This document shows, in pieces, positions 26,474 through 34,636 of a DNA stretch of 64,000 nucleotides (its first letter is position 1; each line of letters opens with the position of its first letter). Below the pieces are notes generated by a model. The model had not been told where the DNA came from, did no database searches, and was given only the letters and a program-made list of their open reading frames with translations. Both the position numbers and the translations under genes were made by a program. Source of the stretch: Aldehydirespirator sp963667505 (GTDB taxonomy: Bacteria > Actinomycetota > Acidimicrobiia > Acidimicrobiales > Aldehydirespiratoraceae). The stretch is taken from the NCBI GenBank assembly GCA_963667505.2, contig OY763490.2:2604001-2668000 (forward strand), given 5' to 3'.

Positions 26474-28375
26474 ATGTGCTTCAAGAACCTCCCCATCACC
26501 TTCGACGACAATGGCAAGGCCCGGCTGGTCGACGGCATCAACGACCCGTACGCGGTGGCCGTCGCCGAGCCCCGGGACTACGTGCGGGGCGCGCTCAGCC
26601 GGAGCAGCGCCGGCGCCCTGGCCGCCCCACCCCGGCTGCGGGACTGGAGCATCGACCCGGTCACCCGGGTGGCGGGCGCGCTGGCCGTTCACACCGTGCT
26701 CGACCTCGAGACCCGCACCGCGGTGGAGGCCCACTCCATGGCGATGCTGTTCCGGGGCTACGAGATCATCCTCCAGGGCCGCGACCCCCGCGACGCCATC
26801 GACATCTCGTCGAGGGCCTGCGGGGTTTGCGGCGGCGTGCACGCCTCGGTGTCGTCGCTGGCCATCGAGATGGCCTTCGGCATCCAGCCCCCGCCCTTGG
26901 GCGTGTGCGTGCGCAACCTGGGCGAGGTGGCCGAGATGTTCTACGACCATCCGCTGCACCTGGGGCTGCTGGCCGGGCCCGACTACTCCACCGCCATCGT
27001 GTCGGTCACCAACCCCGAACTAGTCGATAGGGCCGCCAAGACGCTGGCGCCGCACGCCCACATCCACGGGTACGTAACCGTCAAGGACATCATGGACGCC
27101 CTCAACCCGCTGGAGGGCGCCATCTACCTGGAGTCGCTGGAGTACACCCGCATCGCCCGCAAGATGTGCACGCTGATGTACGGCAAGTACCCGCACCCCT
27201 CCACCCTGGTCCCCGGCGGCGTGTCCACCACCGTCAGCACCACCACCTTCAACGAGTACTACGCCAACCTCGGCAAGATCTTCGACTACGCCAAGCGGCT
27301 GGCCGGCATCTGGGACGACATCTGCGACTTCTTCCTGGAGGCCAACCCCGCCTACTCCGACGTGGGGCTGCGCCCGTCGAGCCTGATCCAGACCGGCATC
27401 TGGGACGACCCGTCGGTGTACGACGCCACCTACGCCAACATCGACGCCTGGGGCCAGGCCCGCTACTCGGCGCCGGGGATCGTCAAGGAGGGCGAGCTCC
27501 TCACCACCAAGCTCACCGAGATCAACATGGGCATCGAGGAGTTCGTCGAGCACTCCTACTACGAGGACTGGACCACCAACGGCAGCAGCGGGAACGGCCA
27601 TGCCCGCTTCCCGACCGACGCGCTGGGCAACCCGCTGTCGCCCTACCACGCCTGGAACAAGGAGACCATCCCCCGCCCCGAGGGCAAGAACTTCAAGGAG
27701 AAGTACTCCTGGGCCACCGCCCCCCGCTGGGACCGCACCACCATGGAGACCGGCGTGTACGGGCGGATGTGGACCACCGCCATGGCCCGGCAGCTGCCCG
27801 ACAACCCCTACATCGAGGCCACCGGCGACGGCCTGCGCATGCTGCTGCCAGCCCACGACCTGCCCGAGACCGAGCTGTTCTGGAAGGTGCCCGAGAAGCT
27901 GAACGCCTTCGAGCGCAACCGGGGCCGGGCCTACGGGGTGGCGTTCACCGCGGCCATCGGGATGATCTGCCTGATGGAGGCCTTCGAGTACTGGCGCAAG
28001 GGCGAGACCAAGGTGTCGACGCCGTTCAAGGTGCCCCGGGACGAGCGGGTGGCCGCCGGCTTCTGGGAGGCCGGGCGGGGCTATCTGACCCACCACATGC
28101 ACATGGACAAGGGACGGCTGATCAACTACCAGATCAACACGCCGTCGACGTGGAACGCCTCGCCCCGCGATCCGTTCGGCAGTCCCGGCCCCTACGAGCA
28201 GGCCATCGTGGGCACCCCGATCCTGGAGAGCGTCGGCGACGACGACATCAAGGGCATCGACATCCTGCGCACCATCCGCAGCTTCGATCCGTGCATGCCG
28301 TGCACCACCCACATGGACACCGGACGGGGGGTCATTACCCGCGAGGTCAACTCGTGCGGGTGCACACTGGAGTGA
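26474..28375 (+). CDS. hhyL: [NiFe] hydrogenase large subunit (group 1h type)
   Basis: 633 residues, six bases after the small subunit. It holds the NiFe active site. The L1 motif is RACGVCGGVH (about residues 114-123) and L2 is DPCMPCTTH near the end. All four nickel ligands are encoded as Cys, so this is not a [NiFeSe] enzyme. After the His of L2 there are 20 residues (MDTGRGVIT...SCGCTLE), the peptide expected to be removed by a maturation protease. Group 1h enzymes oxidise atmospheric hydrogen during persistence; assignment rests on remembered sequence features and on the accessory gene set. Confidence 0.95.
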   Translation: MCFKNLPITFDDNGKARLVDGINDPYAVAVAEPRDYVRGALSRSSAGALAAPPRLRDWSIDPVTRVAGALAVHTVLDLETRTAVEAHSMAMLFRGYEIILQGRDPRDAIDISSRACGVCGGVHASVSSLAIEMAFGIQPPPLGVCVRNLGEVAEMFYDHPLHLGLLAGPDYSTAIVSVTNPELVDRAAKTLAPHAHIHGYVTVKDIMDALNPLEGAIYLESLEYTRIARKMCTLMYGKYPHPSTLVPGGVSTTVSTTTFNEYYANLGKIFDYAKRLAGIWDDICDFFLEANPAYSDVGLRPSSLIQTGIWDDPSVYDATYANIDAWGQARYSAPGIVKEGELLTTKLTEINMGIEEFVEHSYYEDWTTNGSSGNGHARFPTDALGNPLSPYHAWNKETIPRPEGKNFKEKYSWATAPRWDRTTMETGVYGRMWTTAMARQLPDNPYIEATGDGLRMLLPAHDLPETELFWKVPEKLNAFERNRGRAYGVAFTAAIGMICLMEAFEYWRKGETKVSTPFKVPRDERVAAGFWEAGRGYLTHHMHMDKGRLINYQINTPSTWNASPRDPFGSPGPYEQAIVGTPILESVGDDDIKGIDILRTIRSFDPCMPCTTHMDTGRGVITREVNSCGCTLE

Positions 28376-28379
28376 TCCG

Positions 28380-28505
28380 TCTTCTTGGTGCGACTCTTGT
28401 GGCGCCATGACAGAAAACCCACCCGAGAACTCGAGTGAACGGCCGTTGGGTCTTCTTGGTGCGAGTCTTGTGGCCCTATGACACAGAACTCACCCGAGAA
28501 CTCGA
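28380..28505. repeat. Tandem 71-bp duplication covering the protease gene start
   Basis: CTTCTTGGTGCGA...TTGTGG...ATGACA...ACCCGAGAACTCGAGTGA occurs twice, 71 bases apart (28380 and 28451). The second copy supplies the true start region of the gene at 28478. The core TTGGTGCGA followed by TTGTGGCCCT is also found in the hairpin repeat at 6361, so this looks like the same mobile or palindromic repeat family. Confidence 0.8.
28407..28481 (+). CDS. 24-codon upstream ORF created by the duplication
   Basis: ATG 28407 opens 24 codons (MTENPPENSSERPLGLLGAS then LVAL) ending at TGA 28479-28481, which overlaps the ATG of the next gene as ATGA. The first 12 residues repeat the N-terminus of the downstream protein (MTQNSPENSSER). 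It may couple translation of the protease-like gene to upstream ribosomes, or may simply be a by-product of the duplication. Confidence 0.4.
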   Translation: MTENPPENSSERPLGLLGASLVAL

Positions 28506-29083
28506 GTGAGCGCGACCAGGTGCTCGACACGCTGCTGGGTCCGGGCGCCCAGGTGCGGCCGGGGCGGGGCGAGGCGGGTCCGGGCTGCACGCTGGTGGGC
28601 GGCATCGGACTGCCGTGGCTGCGCGACCTGGACTTCGGCGCCAACTGGCTGGCCCGGGCCGCCTCGCTGCCATGGCCCGAAGGCGTCGTTCTCGAGGACC
28701 TGTCGTACGCGGCGCACCGGGTGCTGCACCGTCTTGAGGAGCTGCGGCCGGGACGGGTGGTGCTCCTCGGCTGCATGCCCCGGGGCGAGGGGCCGCCGGG
28801 CACCATCCGCCGCTACGCCCTGTCCGAGCTCGACGAGCCCGATCCCGACGAGGTGCACGAGCGTCTGGGCGAGGCGGTGGGCGGCATCGTCGACCTGGAC
28901 CACACCCTGGCCGTGTGCCGCCATTGGGGCGCGCTGCCGGACGACACCGTGGTGATCGAAGTGGAGCCGGCCGACAGCGAGTTCGGCTGGGGCTTCTCGC
29001 AGCCGGTCGAGGACGCGGTGACCGAAGTCCTCGAACTGGTCCGCCAAGAGGTCTCACGCGAACCCGAGGCCTCGCGTGAATGA
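28478..29083 (+). CDS. M52-like hydrogenase maturation protease homologue
   Basis: 201 residues. The pattern follows the HycI/HyaD peptidase fold: TLVGGIGLPWLRDLDFGANW (nickel-site loop), RVVLLGCMPRGEGPPGTIRR, DLDHTLAVCRHWGALPD and VIEVEPADSEFGWGFSQPVE. The metal-binding Asp expected after the second strand is not obvious (GCMP), so activity is uncertain. It is directly downstream of the large subunit and probably processes or chaperones it. A second, more canonical M52 domain is at 30304-30811. The stop lies inside a 36-bp repeat array. Confidence 0.65.
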   Translation: MTQNSPENSSERDQVLDTLLGPGAQVRPGRGEAGPGCTLVGGIGLPWLRDLDFGANWLARAASLPWPEGVVLEDLSYAAHRVLHRLEELRPGRVVLLGCMPRGEGPPGTIRRYALSELDEPDPDEVHERLGEAVGGIVDLDHTLAVCRHWGALPDDTVVIEVEPADSEFGWGFSQPVEDAVTEVLELVRQEVSREPEASRE

Positions 29084-29154
29084 GCGGCCAGACGCGAACC
29101 CGAGGCCTCGCGCGAATGAGCGGCCAGACGCGAACCCGAGGCCTCGCGCGAATG
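29057..29154. repeat. 36-bp tandem repeat, 2.7 copies
   Basis: A 36-bp unit beginning CGCGAACCCGAGGCCTCGCG and ending ATGAGCGGCCAGA occurs at 29057, 29093 and, partial, at 29129. CGCGA and TCGCG within each unit are inverted. The first copy encodes the last residues (REPEASRE) and stop of the M52-like gene; the others fill the space before the NifU-domain gene. The unit is half the 72-bp spacing of the other repeat arrays. Confidence 0.85.
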
Positions 29155-29222
29155 AGCCGGGCGGCTGCTCTTGGGGCGCCGGATGCGAGTGGCGCCGGCT
29201 GCGTCGCGCTAGGAACTGAGCT

Positions 29223-29795
29223 GTGAGCGCGCCCGACGAGCTGGCCTACGGCGAGATCCTCGACCGTGTCGCCGAACTGGCGACCCGACTGCTCGAATGC
29301 GGCGACCGGCAGGCCGCGGCCGACGCCGAGGAGCTGCTCGACTGGCTCGACGTGTACCACCGGGAGGGTCTGGGCCGACTGGTCGAGATGGTGCGGCAGT
29401 GGCGGGGCGAGCTGTTCCTGGAGCAGGCCGCGCTCGACCCGGTGGTGGGCGAGCTGCTGGCCACCTACAGCCTCGGCACCGACACCGACTCGGCCGCGGC
29501 CGAGCGGGTCATCCAGCTGGCCCTCGACGATGTCCGGCCCTACATCCATTCCCACGGCGGTGAGGTGGAGGTCCGCTCGGTCGCCGACGGCGTGGTGCGG
29601 CTGCGGATGCACGGCACCTGCAACGGCTGCACCGCCGCGGACGACACCGTCACTCACCGAATCGAGGTGTCGCTGCGCGAGCACTGGATCGACTTCCGGC
29701 GGGTCGAGATGGAGGAGCACACCGAGGAGCCCCACCCGCCGCCGAGCGGAGGCAGCGTCTCTGTCGGCCTGGCTATCGGGCCTCGGCCGTCATGA
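29223..29795 (+). CDS. NifU C-terminal (Nfu) domain protein
   Basis: 190 residues from GTG 29223. The N-terminal ~90 are helical and unassigned. The C-terminal part is an Nfu domain: LALDDVRPYIHSHGGEVEVR, then HGTCNGCTAADDTVTHRIEV with the CxxC that binds a [4Fe-4S] cluster. It probably delivers Fe-S clusters to the hydrogenase small subunit or acts as an electron-transfer partner. It overlaps the next gene as ATGA. Confidence 0.85.
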   Translation: MSAPDELAYGEILDRVAELATRLLECGDRQAAADAEELLDWLDVYHREGLGRLVEMVRQWRGELFLEQAALDPVVGELLATYSLGTDTDSAAAERVIQLALDDVRPYIHSHGGEVEVRSVADGVVRLRMHGTCNGCTAADDTVTHRIEVSLREHWIDFRRVEMEEHTEEPHPPPSGGSVSVGLAIGPRPS

Positions 29796-30811
29796 CCGAG
29801 GCGCAGGAGACCGGCATCGACGATCTCTGCTTCGCGGCCCGGGCTCTGGCCCAGACGCACGCCATGACCGAGGCGTCGCACCGCTACCGCCAACAGTGCC
29901 TGGAACAGGAGCGGCGGCGTCAGCCCGTCACCGAACTGGCCGACTGGGCCGGGACCGCCCTGCTGGTGGGCTACTGCGTACGGCGCTCCGAGGAGCAGCG
30001 GGTTCCGAAGGACCGGCTCTCGGGGGTCGAGGCCGCGGCGGGCGGGACCGTGCCGGATGAGGTCGACACCGGGAGGGTGGCCGCCATCAGCGAGACGCTG
30101 CGCACCGGCGACGCCGACCGGGTCTCGCTGCTCGGAGCGGAGACGACCGTCGCCGCGCTCGACCGGGTCATCGCAACCGAGCTGGACAAGCGACACGAGC
30201 ACCTGCGCGAGCAGCTCGACGACGCGGCATGGTCCGAGCTCGAGGACTACATCGCCTGGTGGGTGATCCACGGCTACTCCCTCCGGGCCAGCGAGTGCCC
30301 GAGAGCGACGCGGGTGCTGGTGGTGGGCGTGGGCAACGTGCTCCACGGCGACGACGGGTTCGGCGTGGAGGTGGCCCGGTGGCTGGGCGAGCGGCCCCTG
30401 CCGCCGGGGGTGGCCGTGGCCGAGACCGGCATCGGCGGCATCCACCTGGTGCACGAGCTGATGGCGGGCTACGACGCGCTGGTGGTGGTGGACACGGTGG
30501 ACCGGGGCCGCCCGCCCGGAACGGTGATGGTGATCGACGCGGAGGTGACCGACGCCGCCGACCTGCCATTCGACGAGCGCCACGACCTCCTCGCCGACAT
30601 GCACCTGGCCACCCCGGAGCGGGCCCTGACGGTGGCCCGGGCGGCCGGAGTGCTGCCCGAGCGCACGATCATCGTCGGCTGCCAGCCCGCCGAGATCGAG
30701 ACGCTGGGGATCGGCCTCACCGAGCAGGTCAGCCGGGCGGTCGACAACGCGGTGACCGAGATCGAGCGCTGCGTGCGCGAACTTGTGTCGGCGGACGGAT
30801 CGGGTCCGTGA
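29792..30811 (+). CDS. Fusion of an unknown helical domain and an M52 hydrogenase maturation protease
   Basis: 339 residues. Residues 1 to ~165 form an unrecognised, mostly helical domain (LCFAARALAQTHAMTEASHR, ATELDKRHEHLREQLDDAAW). Residues ~170-339 are a typical HyaD/HycI protease: RVLVVGVGNVLHGDDGFGVE, DALVVVDTVDRGRPPGTVMV, DLLADMHLATPERAL, IVGCQPAEIETLGIGLTEQV. Acidic and His residues at the three nickel-site positions are present. It is the best candidate to cleave the large-subunit C-terminus after the L2 His. Confidence 0.85.
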   Translation: MTEAQETGIDDLCFAARALAQTHAMTEASHRYRQQCLEQERRRQPVTELADWAGTALLVGYCVRRSEEQRVPKDRLSGVEAAAGGTVPDEVDTGRVAAISETLRTGDADRVSLLGAETTVAALDRVIATELDKRHEHLREQLDDAAWSELEDYIAWWVIHGYSLRASECPRATRVLVVGVGNVLHGDDGFGVEVARWLGERPLPPGVAVAETGIGGIHLVHELMAGYDALVVVDTVDRGRPPGTVMVIDAEVTDAADLPFDERHDLLADMHLATPERALTVARAAGVLPERTIIVGCQPAEIETLGIGLTEQVSRAVDNAVTEIERCVRELVSADGSGP

Positions 30812-30872
30812 CCGGCAGGGCCGTCCGAGACATCGGAGCCGTGACCGACATGGCCGCGATCGGATCGGGGCA

Positions 30873-32201
30873 GTGACCCTCGAGGATCTTGAAGCGGCGC
30901 TCGCGTCGGCGCCGCGGGCGAAAGGGCCCGACGACTGGGCGCTGGCCGCCTACCGGCTGGCGGTGGCCAAGTCGGAAGCCGCCGCGCAGCCCGGCGACAT
31001 CGAGCAGGCCCTCGGGCTCCTCGACCGGGCCGCCCGGATCCTCAGCGCAGGCCGGGCACCCGTCGAGCACGGTCGCATCGTCACGGCCGCGGCCAACTGC
31101 CACCGCGCCGCCGGGCGGGCCGACCGGGCGCTCGAACTCTTCGTGCGGGCCGCGGAACTGCTTGCGGCCCGGACCCCGGCACTGGAGCACGCCGGGGCTC
31201 TGATCAACGTGGGCCTGGCCCACTGCGAGGCGGGGCAGCCCGCGCCCGCCATCGAGGTTCTGAACCAGGCCGTCAACCTGATAGTCGGCCAGCGCAACGC
31301 CACCGTCGACGAGGGCGCGCAATCCGGGCTCGGAGCGGACGACGAGCCGGCTCGGCTGCTTGGTGCCGCGCTGATCAATCGGGCCCAGGCCCGGCAGGCA
31401 CTCGGGCGGGACGAGGATCTGGAGGCGGCGCTCGAGGACTACCGGGGCGCGGTCGCGGCCCTCCCCGCCTCGGCGCTGCAGGCAGCCATGGCCGCCCACG
31501 GCCTCGGCGCGGCGATGCTGGAACTGTGCCGACGGGGGTCGGCCCGGCGGACGGCCGACGAAGCGGTCGGCGCCTTCGAGCAGGCCCTCGGCGTGCTCGG
31601 ACATGCCAGCTTCCCCTTCCATCACGCCGTGGCGCGCCACAGCCTGGCGCTGGCCTTCGAGATGAGGGGCGGACCCGGTGACCTAGCCCGAGCGCTGAAC
31701 AGCGCGCACGCTTCGCTGTCGGTGTTCGATCCCCGGCTGCACGCCGCGCACTGGCACACAGCCCACTCCACCTTGGTGCGCCTGGAGGCCGCATTGGACG
31801 GAGGCGACCCGTCCGCTGATCGCTTGAGCCATGTGGCCCGACTGCTAGCCGACACCGACGAGGCAGAACGCGAGCAGCTGCTCCGCGACCGGCTGCTCCG
31901 GGCCGCCTCTCTGCCCCCGACCGGCATGCGAGCCGACCTCGATGCGCTGATCGGCTCGCTGGCGGGGCTGCCGCTGGACGGCTACCGCAAGGTCCTGCGC
32001 ACCCTGCTCGGGGTGCTCATGGAGCTGCCCGACCAACTGCTGGAGACGGCCTGCGACGTGATCTGCCTCGTCCACTCCGAACACGCCTCGGCCGCAGTCC
32101 TCAACGAGACGCTCGACGCGGTGATCAACGACCGGCTCTTCGGGCCGCAGCGGGTCCGGGTACGCGACCTGCTGGAAGCGAAGGGGTGGGTGCGGCCGTG
32201 A
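30873..32201 (+). CDS. TPR-repeat protein of the hydrogenase operon
   Basis: 442 residues from GTG 30873. Helix-turn-helix pairs typical of tetratricopeptide repeats run through the first two thirds (GDIEQALGLLDRAARILSAG, GRADRALELFVRAAELLAAR, GQPAPAIEVLNQAVNLIVGQ, DLEAALEDYRGAVAAL, TADEAVGAFEQALGVLG). Probably a scaffold for maturation or complex assembly. Its stop overlaps the next gene as GTGA. The 61 bases before the start repeat short ATCGG/GACC motifs and hold no gene. Confidence 0.75.
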   Translation: MTLEDLEAALASAPRAKGPDDWALAAYRLAVAKSEAAAQPGDIEQALGLLDRAARILSAGRAPVEHGRIVTAAANCHRAAGRADRALELFVRAAELLAARTPALEHAGALINVGLAHCEAGQPAPAIEVLNQAVNLIVGQRNATVDEGAQSGLGADDEPARLLGAALINRAQARQALGRDEDLEAALEDYRGAVAALPASALQAAMAAHGLGAAMLELCRRGSARRTADEAVGAFEQALGVLGHASFPFHHAVARHSLALAFEMRGGPGDLARALNSAHASLSVFDPRLHAAHWHTAHSTLVRLEAALDGGDPSADRLSHVARLLADTDEAEREQLLRDRLLRAASLPPTGMRADLDALIGSLAGLPLDGYRKVLRTLLGVLMELPDQLLETACDVICLVHSEHASAAVLNETLDAVINDRLFGPQRVRVRDLLEAKGWVRP

Positions 32202-32635
32202 CAAGCGCCGCGGCCGATGCCGCCGGACGCGCCGGGGCGTTCATCCACGCCATCGTGTGGGCCGAGCACACTACGTTGTGGGACCTGCTGAGCGAGGACG
32301 GCCGGGCGGCGGCCCTGTCGGTGGCGGTCCGCAACGGTCTCGACCGGGTGGTCGCCGGTCGGATACGCGACGACCTGGCCGATCCGGTCGAGCGCGAGCG
32401 GTTCCTTCAGCAGCTGGTGGGCGGACTGCGCCGGGACCTTCGCAGCGTCGAGCTGACCGAGCTCACCGTGCGAGGGTGCAGCTGCCGCGACGACGGCACC
32501 GTCGCGGCCGAGCTACGGACGCCGTCGCGCCTGCCCGGCACCGACGCCTGGCCCGCCGGCCGCCTCATCCTCAGCCAGGACGCCGACCGAGGCTGGCTGA
32601 TCGACCGCTTGGAACCGAGACTGGCCGGTCCATGA
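32198..32635 (+). CDS. Unknown protein of the hydrogenase operon
   Basis: 145 residues from GTG 32198, overlapping genes on both sides, which strongly supports expression. It shows an N-terminal helical region (GAFIHAIVWAEHTTLWDLLS, RNGLDRVVAGRIRDDL) and C-terminal strands with GCSCRDDGTVAAELRTP and LILSQDADRGWLIDRLEPRL. It is slightly reminiscent of small NTF2-like proteins, but I do not recognise the family. Confidence 0.65.
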   Translation: MTSAAADAAGRAGAFIHAIVWAEHTTLWDLLSEDGRAAALSVAVRNGLDRVVAGRIRDDLADPVERERFLQQLVGGLRRDLRSVELTELTVRGCSCRDDGTVAAELRTPSRLPGTDAWPAGRLILSQDADRGWLIDRLEPRLAGP

Positions 32636-33396
32636 CCTGCCACGAGGATCCGGCGGCCGTCTCAAGCTCATTGAGCCGTCGCATCGCTGAGACTGGCGGG
32701 GCGATGACGGCTCCGACGAGGACGGCCGCCGTCGCGCTGTCGGCGGAGGCGCTCCTGCACCAATGGGCCCGCCAGTCGGCGGCCCCAGCCGGTGCGGCGG
32801 TCGTGGCCGAAACCGAGATCGCAGCCCGGCGACGCGGCGGCATCGAATGGCGCACGCCTGACGCCGTCGCCGTGAGCGTGCTCGCCCGACCCGAGCGGCT
32901 CGATCCATCCGCCGTCGACGTCGGCTGGGCTGCCGCCAGCCTGGCCGCAGCCCGAGCGCTCGACGCCTGTCGCGTCGGGAAGAGGTCCTGCCTGTGGCCT
33001 GACCTGCTCTTCTGCGAGCCGGACGACGGCCTGGAGGTGGCTGTCAGTTCCGCGTGCACGCTGGGCCCGGGCCGAGTCGAGCTCGCCGCGCTGACGGTTC
33101 GGGTCGGACCAGTGGTCCCACCCGAGGAGCGCTCGCAGATCACCGACGCACTTTTGGTGTACCTGCGGGACCTGGCAGCCGGGCTCGACGACCCGACGTC
33201 CGTCCTCGACGCCTACCGCGGTCGCTGCTCCACACTCGGACGGACGGTCGAGTTGCGGCTGCTGCCGCACGGCACCATGCGAGGCCTGGCCAAGGACATC
33301 GACGACGCCGCTCAGCTCGTGCTGGAGTCTCCGACCGGCATGAGGGAACGGATCGCGGTCGGGTCGCTCAACCGCGTCACGCTCCTGCCGGAGTAG
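32632..33396 (+). CDS. Biotin-protein-ligase-like protein (degenerate)
   Basis: 254 residues from ATG 32632 (ATGA overlap). The layout follows a BirA catalytic core: an opening AAPAGAAVVAETEIAARRRG in place of the ligase loop, then IEWRTPDAVAVSVLARPE, the central helix AAASLAAARALDACR, and the C-terminal SH3-like domain (YRGRCSTLGRTVELRLLPHG, MRGLAKDIDDAAQLVLESP, VGSLNRVTLLPE). The biotinyl-adenylate loop GRGRxGR is not conserved, so biotin ligation is doubtful. It is the last gene of the hydrogenase operon. Confidence 0.6.
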   Translation: MTCHEDPAAVSSSLSRRIAETGGAMTAPTRTAAVALSAEALLHQWARQSAAPAGAAVVAETEIAARRRGGIEWRTPDAVAVSVLARPERLDPSAVDVGWAAASLAAARALDACRVGKRSCLWPDLLFCEPDDGLEVAVSSACTLGPGRVELAALTVRVGPVVPPEERSQITDALLVYLRDLAAGLDDPTSVLDAYRGRCSTLGRTVELRLLPHGTMRGLAKDIDDAAQLVLESPTGMRERIAVGSLNRVTLLPE

Positions 33397-33568
33397 GCCA
33401 GACTCTGACCGCCTTACCTCAGCAAGGTCCCGGCGTCCCGTGCCCCGAACGCATTCCCCCAACGCATTCTCGGCCGAGTTGTGCGCGCTGTATCCGCAAT
33501 TCCTGCACCGAGAATCCCGAGGAGGCGATCCAGGCGAGTCGAGGCCCAGCCGCCCCGTCCGCGTCCGG

Positions 33569-34426
33569 TCAGGCCGCGGTGGAGAAGAGGATGAAGGCGA
33601 CTGCGCCCAGTCCGGCACCGACCCACTGCCAGCGGCGCACAGCCTCGTTGTAGACCTGCCAGGCCAACGTCATGGTCGTGACCGGCGCGAAGCCCAGCAT
33701 GGCGGCCACCACCGCCACGTTGCCCCGCTGGAAGGCGATGACCATGGAGATGACGGCACCGATGTCGATCAGGCCGACCAGCACGCCGAAGCGGTTCACG
33801 TCCGAGGACAGCTTGGCCATCAACCGGAACGGCTTCGTCACCAGAGGGATGACGGCCACCGCGCCCAGCTGGGTCAGGAACGCGGGCATCGCTCCGGCGT
33901 CGGGGGTGATCTGCGCGAAGGTGAGGCTCAAACATCCCAATATCACGCCCACTAGACAACCCAGCGCCAGGGCGGCGCCTGATCGGAGCATCTCGGTGGT
34001 CGGCAGCCCGCCCTCGCTGGAGATGAGAAGGACGGCGGGAACGGCCAGCGTCACGCCGACCAGTTCCGCTCCGCCCAACGCGTCGCCGGTGAGCGGGCCC
34101 ACCACCGCGGGAACCACCAGCGACACCAGGCTGAACACCGGCGCGACCACGGCCATCGGCCCCCGCTCCATGGAGAGGTACAGCAGCGGCCGGGCAGTGG
34201 CGGCGAAGACCAGCGCCAGCATCGTCCAGTAGAAGTCGATCCGGCCGAAGTGGACGGGAGGGAACACCAGAACGTAGAGACCGGCCACCGCCGCTCCCAC
34301 GCACGACGCCACCCAGGCGATCGACACCACCGCTCCGGGATGGTCGACCCGGCGACCGCCAACGCCTCCGAAGAAGTCACCGACGCCGAGCAGGGCCGCA
34401 GCCAGTCCCCCGAGAAATACAGGCAA
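33569..34426 (-). CDS. EamA/DMT-family transporter
   Basis: 285 residues with about ten hydrophobic helices in two EamA halves (GGLAAALLGVGDFFGGVGGR, SMERGPMAVVAPVFSLVSLV; then SLTFAQITPDAGAMPAFLTQ, FQRGNVAVVAAMLGFAPVTT). Substrate unknown. It is convergent to the hydrogenase operon and divergent from hydantoinase A. The 170 bases between it and the biotin-ligase-like gene show nothing recognisable. Confidence 0.75.
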   Translation of the reverse strand: MPVFLGGLAAALLGVGDFFGGVGGRRVDHPGAVVSIAWVASCVGAAVAGLYVLVFPPVHFGRIDFYWTMLALVFAATARPLLYLSMERGPMAVVAPVFSLVSLVVPAVVGPLTGDALGGAELVGVTLAVPAVLLISSEGGLPTTEMLRSGAALALGCLVGVILGCLSLTFAQITPDAGAMPAFLTQLGAVAVIPLVTKPFRLMAKLSSDVNRFGVLVGLIDIGAVISMVIAFQRGNVAVVAAMLGFAPVTTMTLAWQVYNEAVRRWQWVGAGLGAVAFILFSTAA

Positions 34427-34636
34427 GCCATCAGGCTACGTCCAGGCCGGCCTTCCCGGCTCCAGCCGGCAGGCGCTTGCCGTGTGGCTCCACAGCACCT
34501 TGTCGGCGCACTGGGTTGACCCGCCAGCCGGCTGCGGCCGACAGGCAGGCGATTCGAGACCGCGCAATACGATGCTCGGATCGACGCGGACTCCACAGAC
34601 GGGCGCACGGCGGCCGGCGTCACGCTGGGCATCGAC

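Noticed and set aside
26474..28375. [NiFeSe] hydrogenase
   Set aside because: All four active-site thiol positions (CGVC and CMPC) use Cys codons; there is no in-frame TGA in the large subunit.
29057..29154. CRISPR array
   Set aside because: The 36-bp units are directly abutting with no spacers, so it is a simple tandem repeat.
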